64,000 nucleotides of DNA from Bos javanicus (GCF_032452875.1 NC_083876.1:24030001-24094000); one strand, 5' to 3'. Positions 10,458-23,276 are shown, numbered from the stretch's first letter. Notes: generated from the letters alone by a model not told the origin. Numbers and translations are program-made.

Positions 10458-12684
10458 AGCAGATTGATTATATTCTTTGCAGCCAAAGATGGAGAAGCTC
10501 TATACAGTCAGCAAAAACAAGACCAGGAGCTGACTGTGGCTCAGACCATGAACTCCTTATTGCCAAATTCAGACTGAAACTGAAGAAAGTAGGGAAAACC
10601 ACTAGACCATTCAGGTATGACCTAAATCAAATCCCTTATGATTATACAGTGGAAGTGAGAAATAGATTTAAGGGACGAGATCTGATAGATAGAGTGCCTG
10701 ATGAGCTATGGAATGAGGTTCGTAATATTGTACAGGAGACAGGGATCAAGACCATCCCCATGGAAAAGAAATGCAAAAAAGCAAAATGGCTGTCTGGGGA
10801 GGCCTTACAAATAGCTGTGAAAAGAAGAGAAGCGAAAAGCAAAGGAGAAAAGGAAAGATATAAACATCTGAATGCAGAGTTCCAAAGAATAGCAAGAAGA
10901 GATAAGAAAGCCTTCTTCAGCGATCAATGCAAAGAAATAGAGGAAAACAACAGAATGGGAAAGACTAGAGATCTCTTCAAGAAAATCAGAGACCAAAGGA
11001 ACATTTCATGCAAAGATGGGCTCGATAAAGGACAGAAATGGTATGGGACCTAAAAGAAGCAGAAGATATTAAGAAGAGATGGCAAGAATACACAGAAGAA
11101 CTGTACAAAAAAGATCTTCACGACCCAGATAATCACAATGGTGTGATCACTGACCTAGAGCCAGACATCCTGGATGTGGAGTCAAGTGGGCCTTAGAAAG
11201 CATCACTATGAACAAAGCTAGTGGAGGTGATGGAATTCCAGTTGAGCTATTCCAAATTCTGAAAGATGATGCTGTGAAAGTGCTGCACTCAATATGCCAG
11301 CAAATTTGGAAAACTCAGCAGTGGCCACAAGACTGGAAAAGGTCAGTTTTCATTCTGATCCCAAAGAAAGGCAATGCCAAAGAATGCTCAAATTACCGCA
11401 TAATTGCACTCATCTCACATGCTAGTAAAGTAATGCTTAAAATTCTCCAAGCCAGGCTTCAGCAATATGTGAACCGTGGACTTCCTGATGTTCAAGCTGG
11501 TTTTAGAAAAGGCAGAGGAACCAGAGATCAAATTGCCAACATCCGCTGGATCATGGAAAAAGCAAGAGAGTTCCAGAAAAACATCTATTTCTGCTTTATT
11601 GACTATGCCAAAGCCTTTGACTTGTGGATCACAATAAACTGTGGAAAATTCTGAAAGAGATGGGAATACCAGACCACCTGACCTGCCTCTTAAGAAACCT
11701 ATATGCAGGTCAGGAAGCAACAGTTAGAACTGGACATGGAACAACAGACTGGTTCCAAATAGGAAAAGGAGTACATCAAGGCTGTATATTGTCACCCTGT
11801 TTATTTAACTTATATGCAGAGTACATCATGAGAAACGCTGGACTGGAAGAAACACAAGCTGGAATCAAGATTGCCGGGAGAAATATCAATAACCTCAGAT
11901 ATGCAGATGACACCACCCTTATGGTAGAAAGTGAAGAGGAACTAAAAAGCTTCTTGATGAAGGTGAAAGTGGAGAGTGAAAAAGTTGGCTTAAAGCTCAA
12001 CATTCAGAAAACGAAGATCATGGCATCTGGTCCCATCACTTCATGGGAAATAGATGGGGAAACAGTGGAAACAGTGTCAGACTTTATTATTCGGGGCTCC
12101 AAAATCACTGCAGATGGTGACTGCAGCCATGAAATTAAAAGACGCTTACTCCTTGGAAGGAAACTTATGTCCAACCTAGATAGCATATTCAAAAGCAGAG
12201 ACATTACTTTGCCAACAAAAGTTCGTCTAGTCAAGGCTATGGTTTTTCCTGTGGTCATGTATGGATGTGAGAGTTGGACTGTGAAGAAGGCTGAGCACCG
12301 AAGAATTGGTGCTGTTGAACTGTGGTGTTGGAGAAGACTCTTGAGAGTCCCTTGGACTGCAAGGAGATCCAACCAGTCCATTCTGAAGATCAGCCCTGGG
12401 ATTTCTTTGGAAGGACTGATGCTAAAGCTGAAACTCCAGTACTTTGGCCACCTCATGGGAAGAGTTGACTCATTGGAAAAGACTCTGATGCTGGGAGGGA
12501 TTGGGGGCAAGAGGAGAAGGGGACGACAGAGGATGAGATGGCTAGATGGCATCACCGACTCGATGAACATGAGTCTGAGTGAACGCCAGGAGTTGGTGAT
12601 GGACAGGGAGGCCTGGTGTGTTGCGGTTCATGGGGTCGCAAAGAGTCGGACAGCACTGAGCGACTGATCTGATCTGATCTGATA
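10458..12684 (+). mobile_element. BovB LINE copy 2, nearly intact RT, inverted relative to copy 1
   Basis: Begins just before the end of the APE nuclease (SDHELL) and runs through RT to the pentamer tail (tgatc repeats) at about 12684. The best frame, 11624-12667, is 347 codons long and holds GVHQGCILSP, the YADD palm motif (RYADDTTLM) and the C-terminal VDSLEKTLMLGGIGG segment. Frames break near 11030 and near 11621 (a short deletion in the conserved AKAFDCVDHNK stretch). It shares many unusual substitutions with copy 1 (see findings). Lying in the RNF146 intron in antisense, it can pair with copy 1 in the pre-mRNA. Confidence 0.94.
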
Positions 12685-13584
12685 TATATATTGTTCTCAG
12701 GAAAAAACAACTGAAAACAGTTGTAAGGCACTGACTAACTAGGTTTCATTCATCAGGTCCTATTGCTACATTTAAATCATAGAATAACTTGAAACATTGT
12801 ACTAACAGAAAGAACTAAAATTAGCTAGAGAAAGGGTGAACAATATCATCTTTTGTCCCTTTCAATTAAAAAAAATTCACTGTCAATGAAATTCTGAAAA
12901 AAAACTTTTTTAATTTCCACATTTAAGGCCCAATTAAAAATAATGAAGTCCTTCATCCACAACTAATAATTTAACTGAGTAAGAGAGATGTTTGATTCTA
13001 TTTGTAAGACAAAATGTTTAAATGAGCTACTGATCACCACTACTTTGGAAAAACAATAGCAACATCTCATATACACCTAAATGATCTAGGTGCCTTCTGG
13101 ACAAAAGAAAGGCCAATAAATTTAAAAATTTTAAGAAGAAAAATAGAAGTCTACTAAAATGTAAATTAAGTATCTAACAGTGCAACTTGGATGAATGCCA
13201 TACTTTTAAAAGATACACAGTCTCACACCCTGTTGTATTATAAATAAAATTAACCCCAAATATCAATTTTCCATTAGATGCAGTTACCTTATCTATGAAA
13301 AAGAAGTTTTCAACCTAAAAGCATTACTCTCCATCCTGACCAATACTTTATATGAATCTTACTCTTGCATGCATAAATAAATGTAAACATATAATTAACA
13401 AATTAAAAAAAAATGATAGACATCCCAGGGGAAGATATGAACTGTGAAAATAACATACTAGGAAAGGCAAAACAATTCTTTTTGGGCAGGTATTCTGGTT
13501 CCCTCATTAGAATGAGATAAAACTGGGTAAACATCATCAGAAAACAGGTAGAAGATAGTTAAAGCTTCATTATTTCACCTAAAG
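12685..13584. other. RNF146 intron, no recognised feature
   Basis: AT-rich spacer between the two BovB pairs. No exon-like or repeat-like sequence that I can name. Confidence 0.5.
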
Positions 13585-13594
13585 AACTTTCAAC

Positions 13595-14102
13595 GTTCAG
13601 TTCAGTGGCTCAGTCACGTCTGACTCTTTGCGACCCCATGAATTGCAGCACGCCAGGCCTCCGTGTCCATCACCAACTCCCGGAGTCCACCCAGACCCAT
13701 GTCCATTGAGTTGGTGATGCCATCCAACCATCTTATCCTCTGTCGTCCCCTTTTCCTCCTGTCTTCAATCTTTCCCAGCATCAGGGTCTTTTCAAATGAG
13801 TCAGCTCTCCACATCAGGTAGCCAAAGTATTGGAGTTTCAGCTTCAACATCAGTCCCTCCAATGAACAACCAGGACTTATTTCCTTTAAGATGGACTGGA
13901 TGGATCTCCTTGCAGTCCAAGGGACTCTCAACAGTCTTCTCCAACACCACAGTTCAAAAGCATCAATTCTTCGGCACTCAGCTTTCTTTATAGTCCAACT
14001 CTCACATCCATACATGACTACTGGAAAAACCACAGCCTTGACTAGATGGACCTTTGTTGGCAAAGTAATGTCTCTGCTTTTTAGTATGCTCTCTAGGTTG
14101 GT
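13595..14102 (-). mobile_element. BovB LINE copy 3, 3' segment
   Basis: Antisense on +; starts with a short ttcag tail and encodes on - the BovB C-terminus (MRKRGRQRIRWLDGITNSMD-like, FELWCWRRLLRVPWTARRS). It is interrupted by a Bov-A2 SINE at 14103. The bases just left of it (13585-13594, aactttcaac) recur at 17367-17376. Confidence 0.9.
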
Positions 14103-14381
14103 CTGGAGAAGGCAATGGCAACCCACTCCAGTACTCTTGCCAGCAAAATCCCTTGGGGGGAGGAGCCTGGTAGGCTGCAGCCCATGGGGTCTCGAAAAGT
14201 CGGACACGACTGAGTGGCTTCACTTTCACTTTCATGCATTGCAGAAGGAAATGGCAACCCACTCCAGTGTTCTCACCTGGAGAATCCCAGGGATAGGGGA
14301 GCCTGGTGGGCTGCCATCTATGGGGTCGCACAGAGTCAACTTCACATGACTGAAGCAACTTAGCAGCAGCAGCAGCAACAG
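14103..14381 (+). mobile_element. Bov-A2 SINE inside BovB copy 3
   Basis: Two Bov-A monomers in tandem, each starting 'ggagaaggcaatggcaaccc' or a close variant, and ending with an (agc)n tail at about 14362-14380. A 10-bp TSD, ctaggttggt, lies at 14093-14102 and 14382-14391. Confidence 0.93.
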
Positions 14382-15750
14382 CTAGGTTGGTCATAACTTT
14401 GCTACCAAGGAGCAAGCGTCTTTTAATTTCATGGCTGCAATCACCATCTGCAGTGATTTTGGAGCCCCAAAAAATAGCCACTGTTTCAACTGTTTCCCCA
14501 TCTATTTCCCATGAAGTGATGGGACCAGATGCCATGGTCTTAGTTTTCTGAATCCTGAGCTTTAAGCCAACTTTTTCACTCTCAGTTTCATCAAGAGGCT
14601 CTTTAGTTCTTCTTCACTTTCTGCCATAAGGGTGGTGTCATCTGCATAGCTAAGGTTATTGATATTTCTCCCCGCAATCTTGATTCCAGCTTGTGCTTCC
14701 TCCAGCCGAGCATTTCTCATGATGTACTCTGCATTTAAGTTAAATAACCAGGGGGACAATATACAGCCTTGACGTACTCCTTTTCCTATTTGGAACCAGT
14801 CTGTTGTTCCATGTCCAGTTCTAACTGTTGCTTCCTAACCTGTATACAGGTTTCTCAAGAGGCACATCAGGTGGTCTGGTATACCCATCTCTTTCAGAAT
14901 TTTCCACAGTTTGTTGTGATCCACAAGTCAAAGGCTTTGGCATAGTCAATAAAGCAGAAATAGATGTTTTTCTGGAACTCTTGCTTTTTCCATGATCCAG
15001 CGGATGTTGGCAATTTGATCTCTGGTTCCTCTGCCTTTTCTAAAACCAGCTTGAACATCTGGAAGTTCAAAGTTCACATACTGCCGAAGCCTGGGTTGGA
15101 AGAATTTTGAGCATTACTTGACTAGTGTGTGAGGTGAGTGCAACTGTGCGGTAGTTTGAGCATTCTTTGGCATTGCCTTTCTTTGGGATCGGAATGAAAA
15201 CTGACCTTTTCCAGTCCTGTGGCCACTGCTGAGTTTTCCAAATTTGCTGACATATTGAGTGCAGCACTTTCACAGCATCATCTTTTAGGATTTGAAATAG
15301 CTCAACTGGAATTCCATCACCTCCACTACCTTTGTTCGAAGTGATGCTTCCTAAGGCCCACCTGACTTCACATTCCAGCATGTCCAGCTCTAGTGAGTGT
15401 GAGTGATCAAACCTTAGTCATTATCTGGGTCGTGAAGATCTTTTTTGTACAGTTCTTCTGTGTATTCTTGCCACCTCTTCTTAATATCTTCTGCTTCTGT
15501 TAGGTCCATACCATTTCTGTCCTTTATCAAGCTGATCTTTGCATGAAATGTTCCCTTGGTAACTCTAATTTTCTTGCAGAGATCTCTAGTCTTTCCCATT
15601 CTATTGTTTTCCTCTATTTCTTTGCAATGATTGCTGAGGAAGGCTTTATGTCTCCTTGCTATTCTTTGGAACTCTGCATTCAGATGCTTATACCTTTCCT
15701 TTTCTCTTTGGCTTTTGGCTTCTCTTCTTTTCACAGCTATTTGTAAGGCC
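14382..15750 (-). mobile_element. BovB LINE copy 3, 5' segment
   Basis: Continues copy 3. The - frames show SYADDTTLMAESEEEL, then CSNYRTVALTSHTSQVMLKI and the upstream linker. It is 5'-truncated within the NAEFQRIARR / KRREAKS linker at about 15750, where it directly meets copy 4 head-to-head. Several stops and indels. Confidence 0.9.
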
Positions 15751-17366
15751 ACCTATCAAGATCTCTTCAAAAAGTTGAAGGTATCAAGGGAACATTTCAT
15801 GCAAGGACAAGCATGAAGGGCAGAAACACTAAGGACCTAAGAGAACAGATCAAAAAGACGTGACAAGAATACACAGAACTAGAGAAAAAAAAGTCTTAAT
15901 GACCTGGATAACCACAATGGTGTGGTCACTCACCTAGAGCCGGACAACCTGGAATGTGAAATCAAGTGGGTCATACACAGGAAGCATTACTACGAACAAA
16001 GCTAGTGGAGGTGGTGGAATTCCAGCTGAGCTATTTCAAATCCTAAAGCTGATGCTGTTAAAAGTGCTGCACTCAGTATGTCAGCAAATTTGGAAGACTC
16101 AGCAATGGCCACAGGATTGGAAAAGGTCAGTTTTCATTCCAATCCCAAAGAAGGGAAATGCCAAAGACTGTTCAAACTGCCATACAATTCTGCTCACTTC
16201 ATATGCGAGCAAAATTTTGCTCAAAATCCTTCAAGCTAGACTTCAATAGTAAGTGAACCGAGAACTTCCAGATGTACAAGCTGGGTTTCGAAGAGGCAGA
16301 GGAACCAGAGATCAAATTGCCAATATGTGCTGGATCACGGAGAAAGCAAGAGAATTCCAGAAAAAAATCTACTTCTGCTTCACAGACTACGCTAAAGCCT
16401 TGGCTGTGTGGATCACAACAAATTGTGGAAATTCATAAAGAGATGGGAATTCCAGACCATCTTACCTGTCTCCCGGGAAACCTGTATCCAGGTTAGAACT
16501 GGACATGGAACAACAGACTGGTTCAAAATTGGGAAAGGATCACGTCAAGGCTGTATATTGTCATCTTGCTCATTTAATTCTGTGCAGAGTACATCACATG
16601 AAATGCAGGGCTGGATGAATCACAAGATGGAATCAAGATTGCCAAGAGAAAGATCAATAACCTCAGATATGCAGATGATACTGATCTAAAGGCAGAAAGT
16701 GAAGAGGAACTAAAGAGCCTCTTGATGAGGGTGAAAGAAGACAATAAAAAAGCTGGCTTGAAAGTCTACATTCAAGAAAAGAGATCATGGCATCCAGTCC
16801 TATCACTTCGTGGCAAATAGAAGGGGAAACAATGGAAACAGTGACAGATTTTATTTTCTTGGGACTCCGAAAATCACTGTGGATGGTGACTGCAGCCATG
16901 AAATTAAAAGATGCTTGCTTGGAAGGAAAGCTATAACAAACCCAGACAGTGTATTAAAAAACTGAGACATCATTTTGTCAACAACATCTGTATAGTTAAA
17001 GCTATGGTTTTTCCAGTAGTCATGTACGGATATGAGTGTTGGACCATGAAGAAGGCTGAGCACTAAAGAATTGATGCTTTCAAATTGTGGTGCTGGGGAA
17101 GACTTGAGAGTCCCTTGGACAGCAAGGAGATCAAACCAGTCAATCTTAAAGGAAATCAACACTGAATACTCTTTGAAAGGACCGTTGCTGGGTAAGATGA
17201 AGGCAAAAGGAGAAGGGAGCAGAGGATGAGATGGTTAGATAGCATCACCGACTCAATGGACATGAATTTGAGCAAACTCTGGGAGCGAGTAGAGGACAGG
17301 AAAGCCTGGTGTGCTGTAGTCCATGGGGTCACAGAGTCAGATAAGACTTAGGGACTGAACAACAAC
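15751..17366 (+). mobile_element. BovB LINE copy 4, old and decayed, inverted relative to copy 3
   Basis: Starts in the RDLFKK linker and runs to a (aac)n tail at 17359-17366. Segments such as TTNKASGGGGIPAELFQILK, ELPDVQAGFRRGRGTRDQIA and RTGHGTTDWFKIGKGSRQGC mark it as BovB RT, but frames are broken many times and the YADD region reads as a decayed form (RYADDTDLKAESEEE). Its tail type and divergence differ from copy 3, so it looks older. A 10-bp repeat, aactttcaac, follows it and also precedes copy 3. Confidence 0.9.
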
Positions 17367-17602
17367 AACTTTCAACTATCAATTTGCCATAGCAAATACC
17401 AAATTATGATTCTGTGTAGCTCACCAAGTATACTCCTAGTGTATCCCAAGACAGACATGAGGAGGAAAAACTTTAAGTACTTTTTACATAATTCTGTATT
17501 AAGTACATGCAGTAGACAAGATACCATTACGATATGTAAGAAGATAAAGACATAGCAACCCAAACCACTAGCCTGCCCATCTGTAAGACACACTCCATGC
17601 AC

Positions 17603-17822
17603 GTGTGCTGTTGCTTCAGTTGTGTCCAACTCTGTGACACTATGGACTGTAGCTTGTGAGCCTCCTCTGTCCGTGGGATTTTCTAGGCAAGAATATACTG
17701 GAGTGGGTTGCCACGCCCTCCTCCAGGGGATCTTCCGGACCCAGGGATCAAACCTGCATCTCTTAGGTCACCTGCATTGGTGGGCAGGTTCTTTACCACT
17801 AGCGCCACCTGGGAAGCCTTCG
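17603..17822 (-). mobile_element. Bov-tA SINE
   Basis: Antisense Bov-tA: BovB-derived part on the left ('ttgtgtccaactctgtgac'), then 'ggcaagaatatactggagtg', and the tRNA-like head at the right ending 'ccacctgggaagcc'. In the RNF146 intron. Confidence 0.9.
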
Positions 17823-18724
17823 ATGATCTTCAAATAGGCTGAAGGCTAAACTTGTGCAGAGGATCATACAAATATGTAAGTAAGAAATGTTTTTATTTCT
17901 TTCCCTTTTGTAGAGTAAGGATTTGACAAAGAGAGTGCTAATTAAATAGAAATATTCCCTAAGTAATAAATTTCTTAGGAAACTTTAGAGATCATTTTAA
18001 AAAAGGAAATTTATTTCCTGGTTACTAAATTAATATGTAGAAATTTGGAATGAAGTTGGTCCAACTCTACTGAAGAACACAAATGTATCACTCACTTCCC
18101 AAGACATTTTTTTTTTTTTACCAACTGAACCCTTAATGGGCTATTATTACTTTTACACATAAATTCCATTCTTCTAAACGATGTAAAATATTTCTGGAAG
18201 ACGAAAAAATGTCTATCAATGCTAGTTAAGACTTCTCTGCAACAAGACCAAATACAGAGGGATATAGGCAAATTCAGTGGAAATCTGTAAGTATTCAGAT
18301 TTTGTCTAATCTTCTTAAAGACATCTAATCAAAAGAAAGGTAAAATTACTATAAATGAGAAAGATCTTTAGCTTACTAATATTGAGGAACTTTCTGACAC
18401 CAATAAAAACTACAAATACTGAAAAACCGATTTTTTTAAAGTATGGGCTCAGAACCCAATTAAAAGCATTAAAGAGAACAAAGAATAAAGTACTACAAGC
18501 TCTTTTGTGGAGACCTATCAAAAAAGAACGTCATCTTCCTTCCCAAAATTTTGTTTTTTTTGTTTTTTAATTCCTCAAATCTTTACTTCTGTTGGAATAT
18601 AAAGCGTTTGAACTTTAATACAAGTTAAAAAATTTAACATTAAAATTTTCACAATGACCATTCCTAAGTCCTTAAGACAAAATTCTTAACTTTTCCTATT
18701 GCACAGTGTCTTGTAATTGGTGGT
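17823..18724. other. RNF146 intron, no recognised feature
   Basis: AT-rich. I see no exon, no named repeat, and only short T or A runs (for example at about 18108-18119). Confidence 0.5.
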
Positions 18725-18932
18725 GGTCGTGGTTTAGTTGCTAAGTCGTGTCTGACTTTTGCAACCCCATGGACTGTAGCCTGCCAGCCTCCTCTGTTCG
18801 TGGGATTCTCTAGGCAAGAATACCAGAGTGGGTTGCCATTTCCTTCTCCAGGAGATCTTCCTGATCTAGGAATCGAACCCGGGTCTCCTGCATTGCAGGC
18901 AGATTCTTTACCAACTGAGCTACAACGGAAGT
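18725..18932 (-). mobile_element. Bov-tA SINE
   Basis: Antisense Bov-tA with 'agtcgtgtctgacttttgc', 'tctaggcaagaataccagag' and the tRNA-like B-box region 'gaatcgaacccgggtctcc'. Moderately diverged. Confidence 0.9.
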
Positions 18933-19004
18933 AATTTCATTTCTGTTGGATGCCTATTGATGTATGTTTTATTATAGTAAACTATTTAACAACTAACAAT
19001 TACT

Positions 19005-19250
19005 GATTGCATAATATGTGGCAGATATTTTGTGAAATACTTTAATCCTCCTATCACCCTACAAACTGGGTCTGTTATTTTCCTTTTTACAGATGAGGAA
19101 ACTGAGGTACAAAAAGCTCAGATAATATACCCAAAGTCATAGTTCATTAAGTGATTGAGCCAGCCTCAAATCTAGGTTCCATAACCCAGATGATCTGACT
19201 TCAGAGTCTTTACTCTTAACTGCTACATATTGTTTCTAAAACAACCATGT
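19005..19250 (-). repeat. MIR SINE remnant
   Basis: Reverse-complement MIR: 'ttttacagatgaggaaactg', then 'caaagtcatagttcattaag' and 'tcaaatctaggttcc', in the usual order. Confidence 0.75.
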
Positions 19251-21520
19251 CTATCCAAATATAAGAACCACCATCAGTAATTTTAGGAAAGATAAGGCTT
19301 CAGGAAGTTACAAGAAATTTCACAGACTGATAGAAGAATGGCATCTTATCACCTGCTGCAAGAGCTGTCATGTATTTCTCCTTATTCCTTTTCAACTTTG
19401 AACAGAGAACACATGTGAGCATCTACCATGCCCATGGCACTAAGAAAGGAAATGCATAATAAAGTCTGCCATCAAAGTTAAAGAACACTGCATTACCTAA
19501 TGATTTTTTGATAAGTGTAACAGACACCAGGGAGTACAAAGGAAGAAATGCTAACTAGCAAGGAGGGGATAGATACATATGAATAGATGAAAAGTACTGT
19601 GCAAAGAAGTACAGCAGAGACCTTCTATATTATGGAATCTTAATAAAGTTTAAACATTTTAAATGCAAACGGTTCGTAAACACTTCTGGTCACAGCCTTA
19701 TTAAAAATTTAGGGAAATCTTACTTATAATTTAAGGAGTTCAAGGATCTCTATGAAGTTGGTCCTTATACTAACTCCTAAGGAGTCAACAGGAATTCACT
19801 GAAAGGTTATGTTAGGAAGTGACAAGTTGGTTTACTAGTTTATCAAGACCAGTTGGACAGAAGTTTGGAGGAAGACTTGGCAGGATGAGGCCAAAAGGAA
19901 ACTAGAATTTATAATAATCCAGGTAAAAAAGATAATGGGAAGGAAGGGACAGATGTAAGGTTCTAACAGTAGAACATAAGAAATACTAAGGAAACAGAAA
20001 TGAAAGCATTTAGTTACTGATGGATGATCAAGATTCAGAATCTGAGGTGAGTTCTGACATTGTAACTTTAAGATATTTATAAAGTCTTCAAATGAAGACA
20101 GGCAGATGACAGTTGAGTTAACTGGACAGGTATGCTCAAGAAATCTAAGCAGAAAGAAGTGTCTTGAGCCACCAACACATACATGATTACTGACACATGA
20201 AAATGGATGGATGCCCAAATTAAATCTGCACACACAGCACACAAAAGGGCTAATCACAGAACCTTGGATTACTCCAACATTTGTAAGTGAGGCAGTGGAC
20301 AAGAAGAATGGCAGAGAAGGATGGGGAATAAAGTGAGACTACTCCCTCAAAAGCCACAAGGAGAGACATTTGCAAAAAAAAAAAAAAAAAAAAAAAGATC
20401 AAGCAAGGAGCAAAGTTACAAAAGTTACTCAACTTATGAAAATTTCCACAATTGTAGTGAAATACATGGTGCAAAATATGTGAACATCACACACTGATTA
20501 GCTATTTTGAGTTCCCAGAACCCATTGTGCCTGGTATCAATTACTTTTTACTTAACCAAGACACCTTTCTTTCCTTATTGTCCCAAAGACTATTATAAAA
20601 GTTTCCCAACCTCTTAGTTAAGAGATATCCTGAACCCTCAAATTAAGAAATTAGGTATGAATGACTCCTCAAAATTTATCTTTATCTTCATTCTATCTTA
20701 TTCCTTTTGGCTCAGGATGGAGTACTGGTAGCTTTCCAAGCTAAACCATCCCAATTCCTCCAAGATTTCAATTAATATTCTATTCCTAAATTTCAAAATC
20801 AACTAACATGCTAAGTCTAATGATCTCTTTCAGTCTTATCTATTTGATTCCATTGCATTAAATCATATTAACCACAGACTCTATCTAAAAATTTATATTA
20901 TTCATTTCCATGATGGTACTGGTACTCTCTCCCAGTTATCATTTCCCCCTCTCCCCCCCCACCTTCTTTAGTTTCCCTGAAATACCAGGATTCCTCACAG
21001 AGGCTCTGAGTGACAAAATTTTCAATATTACATTTTATGCCTAGACAATCTACAGGATATTCCAAATTTATATGTATGAATGTAAATCTCATATCCCCAA
21101 AATGTAGTATCTGGAACTGTTCTGGATTCCTAAGAGCTGTATTTCCAATTCTGTATTCAAAAGGTCTACCTCAATATTCTCCAGTCACCTGAAATCAAAC
21201 ATGACTAAAATAAAAATTAACTCCTTTAAACCCACATCCTTTTCTCTTGGTCTCTATCTTGGATAAAACTTAGGAGTCATCCTCAGCACTCCCCTATTCC
21301 TTGGCTACTTTGCTTTTCTGCAACAAAAACCTTTATAGAATGTGTCCCCTTTGTTACTAAAGCCTGTGACCTTAATTTTGGCCTCCTGGGCACACTCTTA
21401 TACAAAATACTGACCTCTCAAGTGGCCTTCCTGACCTCTCAGTCTTTTCTTCCTCTCATCTTTCCTCAGTTTAATTATCTAATTAGTCTTTCCTCCACTC
21501 AGTCTTCAGTAGTTTTCTAT
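19251..21520. other. RNF146 intron with an unassigned old repeat
   Basis: No exon is recognised. About 19830-20330 ('ataataatccaggtaaaaaa', 'cacagaaccttggattactc') resembles a common old mammalian interspersed repeat whose name I cannot fix. An A-run lies at 20376-20396 and a C-run near 20951-20960. Confidence 0.4.
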
Positions 21521-21531
21521 TGCCTACATAA

Positions 21532-21666
21532 TGGAGAAGGCAATGGCACCCCACTCCAGTACTCTTGCCTGGAAAATCCCATGGACGGAGGAGCCTGGTG
21601 GGCTGCAGCCCATGGGGTCGCTAAGAGTCGGACACAACTGAAGCGACTTAGCAGGAGCAGCAGCAC
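21532..21666 (+). mobile_element. Bov-A SINE monomer
   Basis: A single Bov-A unit from 'ggagaaggcaatggcacccc' to an agc-type tail. It is flanked by an 11-bp TSD, tgcctacataa, at 21521-21531 and 21667-21677. Confidence 0.93.
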
Positions 21667-21786
21667 TGCCTACATAACGTCATCAAAATTGCTAAGCACT
21701 AACTTTCAAGTACACTGACACAGACTTCAGAGTAAAACAAGACTTAGTTAAAAATCCGTCATTTATTCTTACTATGTTGACCTAGA

Positions 21787-21935
21787 ACAGTGTTTCCCAA
21801 ACTTCTCCAAACATAAGAATTAGCTGATGTGCTATCTCTTGGAAATTTGGACTCATCTGCATTAAGAGTCTAAAAATCTGTTTTCAGTAAGTGCCCTAGC
21901 AGATAATTCTGAGAAATTTGGTAAACAATGACCCA
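21787..21935 (+). repeat. MER5A (hAT-Charlie) DNA transposon remnant
   Basis: Starts with cagtgtttcccaaact, then 'aagaattagctgatg' and a middle like the MER5A consensus. Diverged, non-autonomous fragment. Confidence 0.6.
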
Positions 21936-22204
21936 GGGAAAATGAGTTTTATCTGTTTCTTCATTAGTAAATAAGGCTACTACAATCTTATGACTGAGTT
22001 CAATAATCCAAGTAAAACATCCAGTAAGCACCAGGCAATAAGTAGGTACAAATAAACACACTCATTCCCTTTACTAACTGTGAAGTCTCTGTTTCCCATT
22101 GACCTTCACACACAGGATTGCTCCCTGAGTCCTCTAAGATGCCTGGATATTTAGGCAGCTGTGCCCTTCCCCATTCCCTTGGCTTGAAAAATAATTCCTA
22201 ATTT

Positions 22205-22430
22205 TCTGATTGTTAAGATTCTATTCATTCTTTAAGACCGAACCAAAAGTTCCCCTGTTCACTCTGAACTCTTCAGATGGAATACACTCTCTCAGTTCTG
22301 AAAGTGTTTTACTGGTGTCTCAATATAGTATTTCTTCCACTGTATTAATTATATATGTGTCTTACTTACTAAACTACAGTCTAATTCCTTGATGGCAGGG
22401 ATAGTCTGATGGTCAGACTATCTGACCTAC
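22205..22430 (+). repeat. Probable L2 LINE remnant
   Basis: 'ctttaagaccgaaccaaaag' and later 'aattccttgatggcaggga' are L2 3'-end-like phrases in sense orientation. Weak match. Confidence 0.4.
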
Positions 22431-23276
22431 AGGATTAAAAAATATACAGAAGTATATAAACAGACAGATAACATGTAAACACGGTTAAATTAAAACTATA
22501 TTTGCCCCAATTTTAAAGAAAAATGCTTACTAGTTTCATTTGTCTTTTATTAAAATCCTCAACACTAAAAATGATATGGTAATACTTTTAATGGGAGTAT
22601 ATAATCAAAGCATCACACTAGAAAAGTAGATAACAACAGTTACATGTCAAATGGGGAGAACATATGAAGTAGTATCTATAAGGGTTACTCTTTGGTCAAG
22701 TATTTTAACCACTGTAATCACCAAAAACTGTCAACTTGCAAGATGGCAATATGATGTTCATTGTGTAAAAAAGTTTCATCAATAACAGACTAAAGTTCAA
22801 TATGGCCAAGACAGAGGTAGTGTTAACATTTTAAAGCATATTTCACAAAGAGAAACTGATAGGAAAATAGAAGTAGTAAAACTGGGGACTAGAGTGACTC
22901 CAATAAGAATTAAAATGCAATAATGTACTTAAAAAAAAATAAATTAACTTTGTTTATTTAAATAAATTACTATGTAAAGAATAAGTAGAACCTAAAAGAC
23001 CTGGAGATCCTTCCAGTTTTTTAGCCTTCTATGTGCAAATTTCTCTATCTTCCGTTTCACTTTTATAGGGATTATTCCCTATGAAGAGATTTTTTTTGGA
23101 AGCCTATATTAATAGTAATTAAATGTGAAGAAACTTGTCAATTCAATTAAAGATCTAAAAGTCAATATAAAACATTCATTTTGTTTGATTAAAACTAACT
23201 GATACTCAATTTATTACATTTTATACCAGTCATTTAACTTGTTGCAGCTTTGTAAAAACCATGATTCCATACTTAC
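22431..23276. other. RNF146 intron next to the 5'UTR exon donor
   Basis: AT-rich with no recognised repeat. Its right edge holds the 5' splice site (gtaagt on -, gt at 23276-23275) of the exon at 23277-23384. Confidence 0.5.

Noticed and set aside
11624..12667. A domesticated host gene with an RT domain (347 codons)
   Set aside because: It is a 5'-truncated BovB with a normal tail and several sister copies in the window; an open frame here only means youth.
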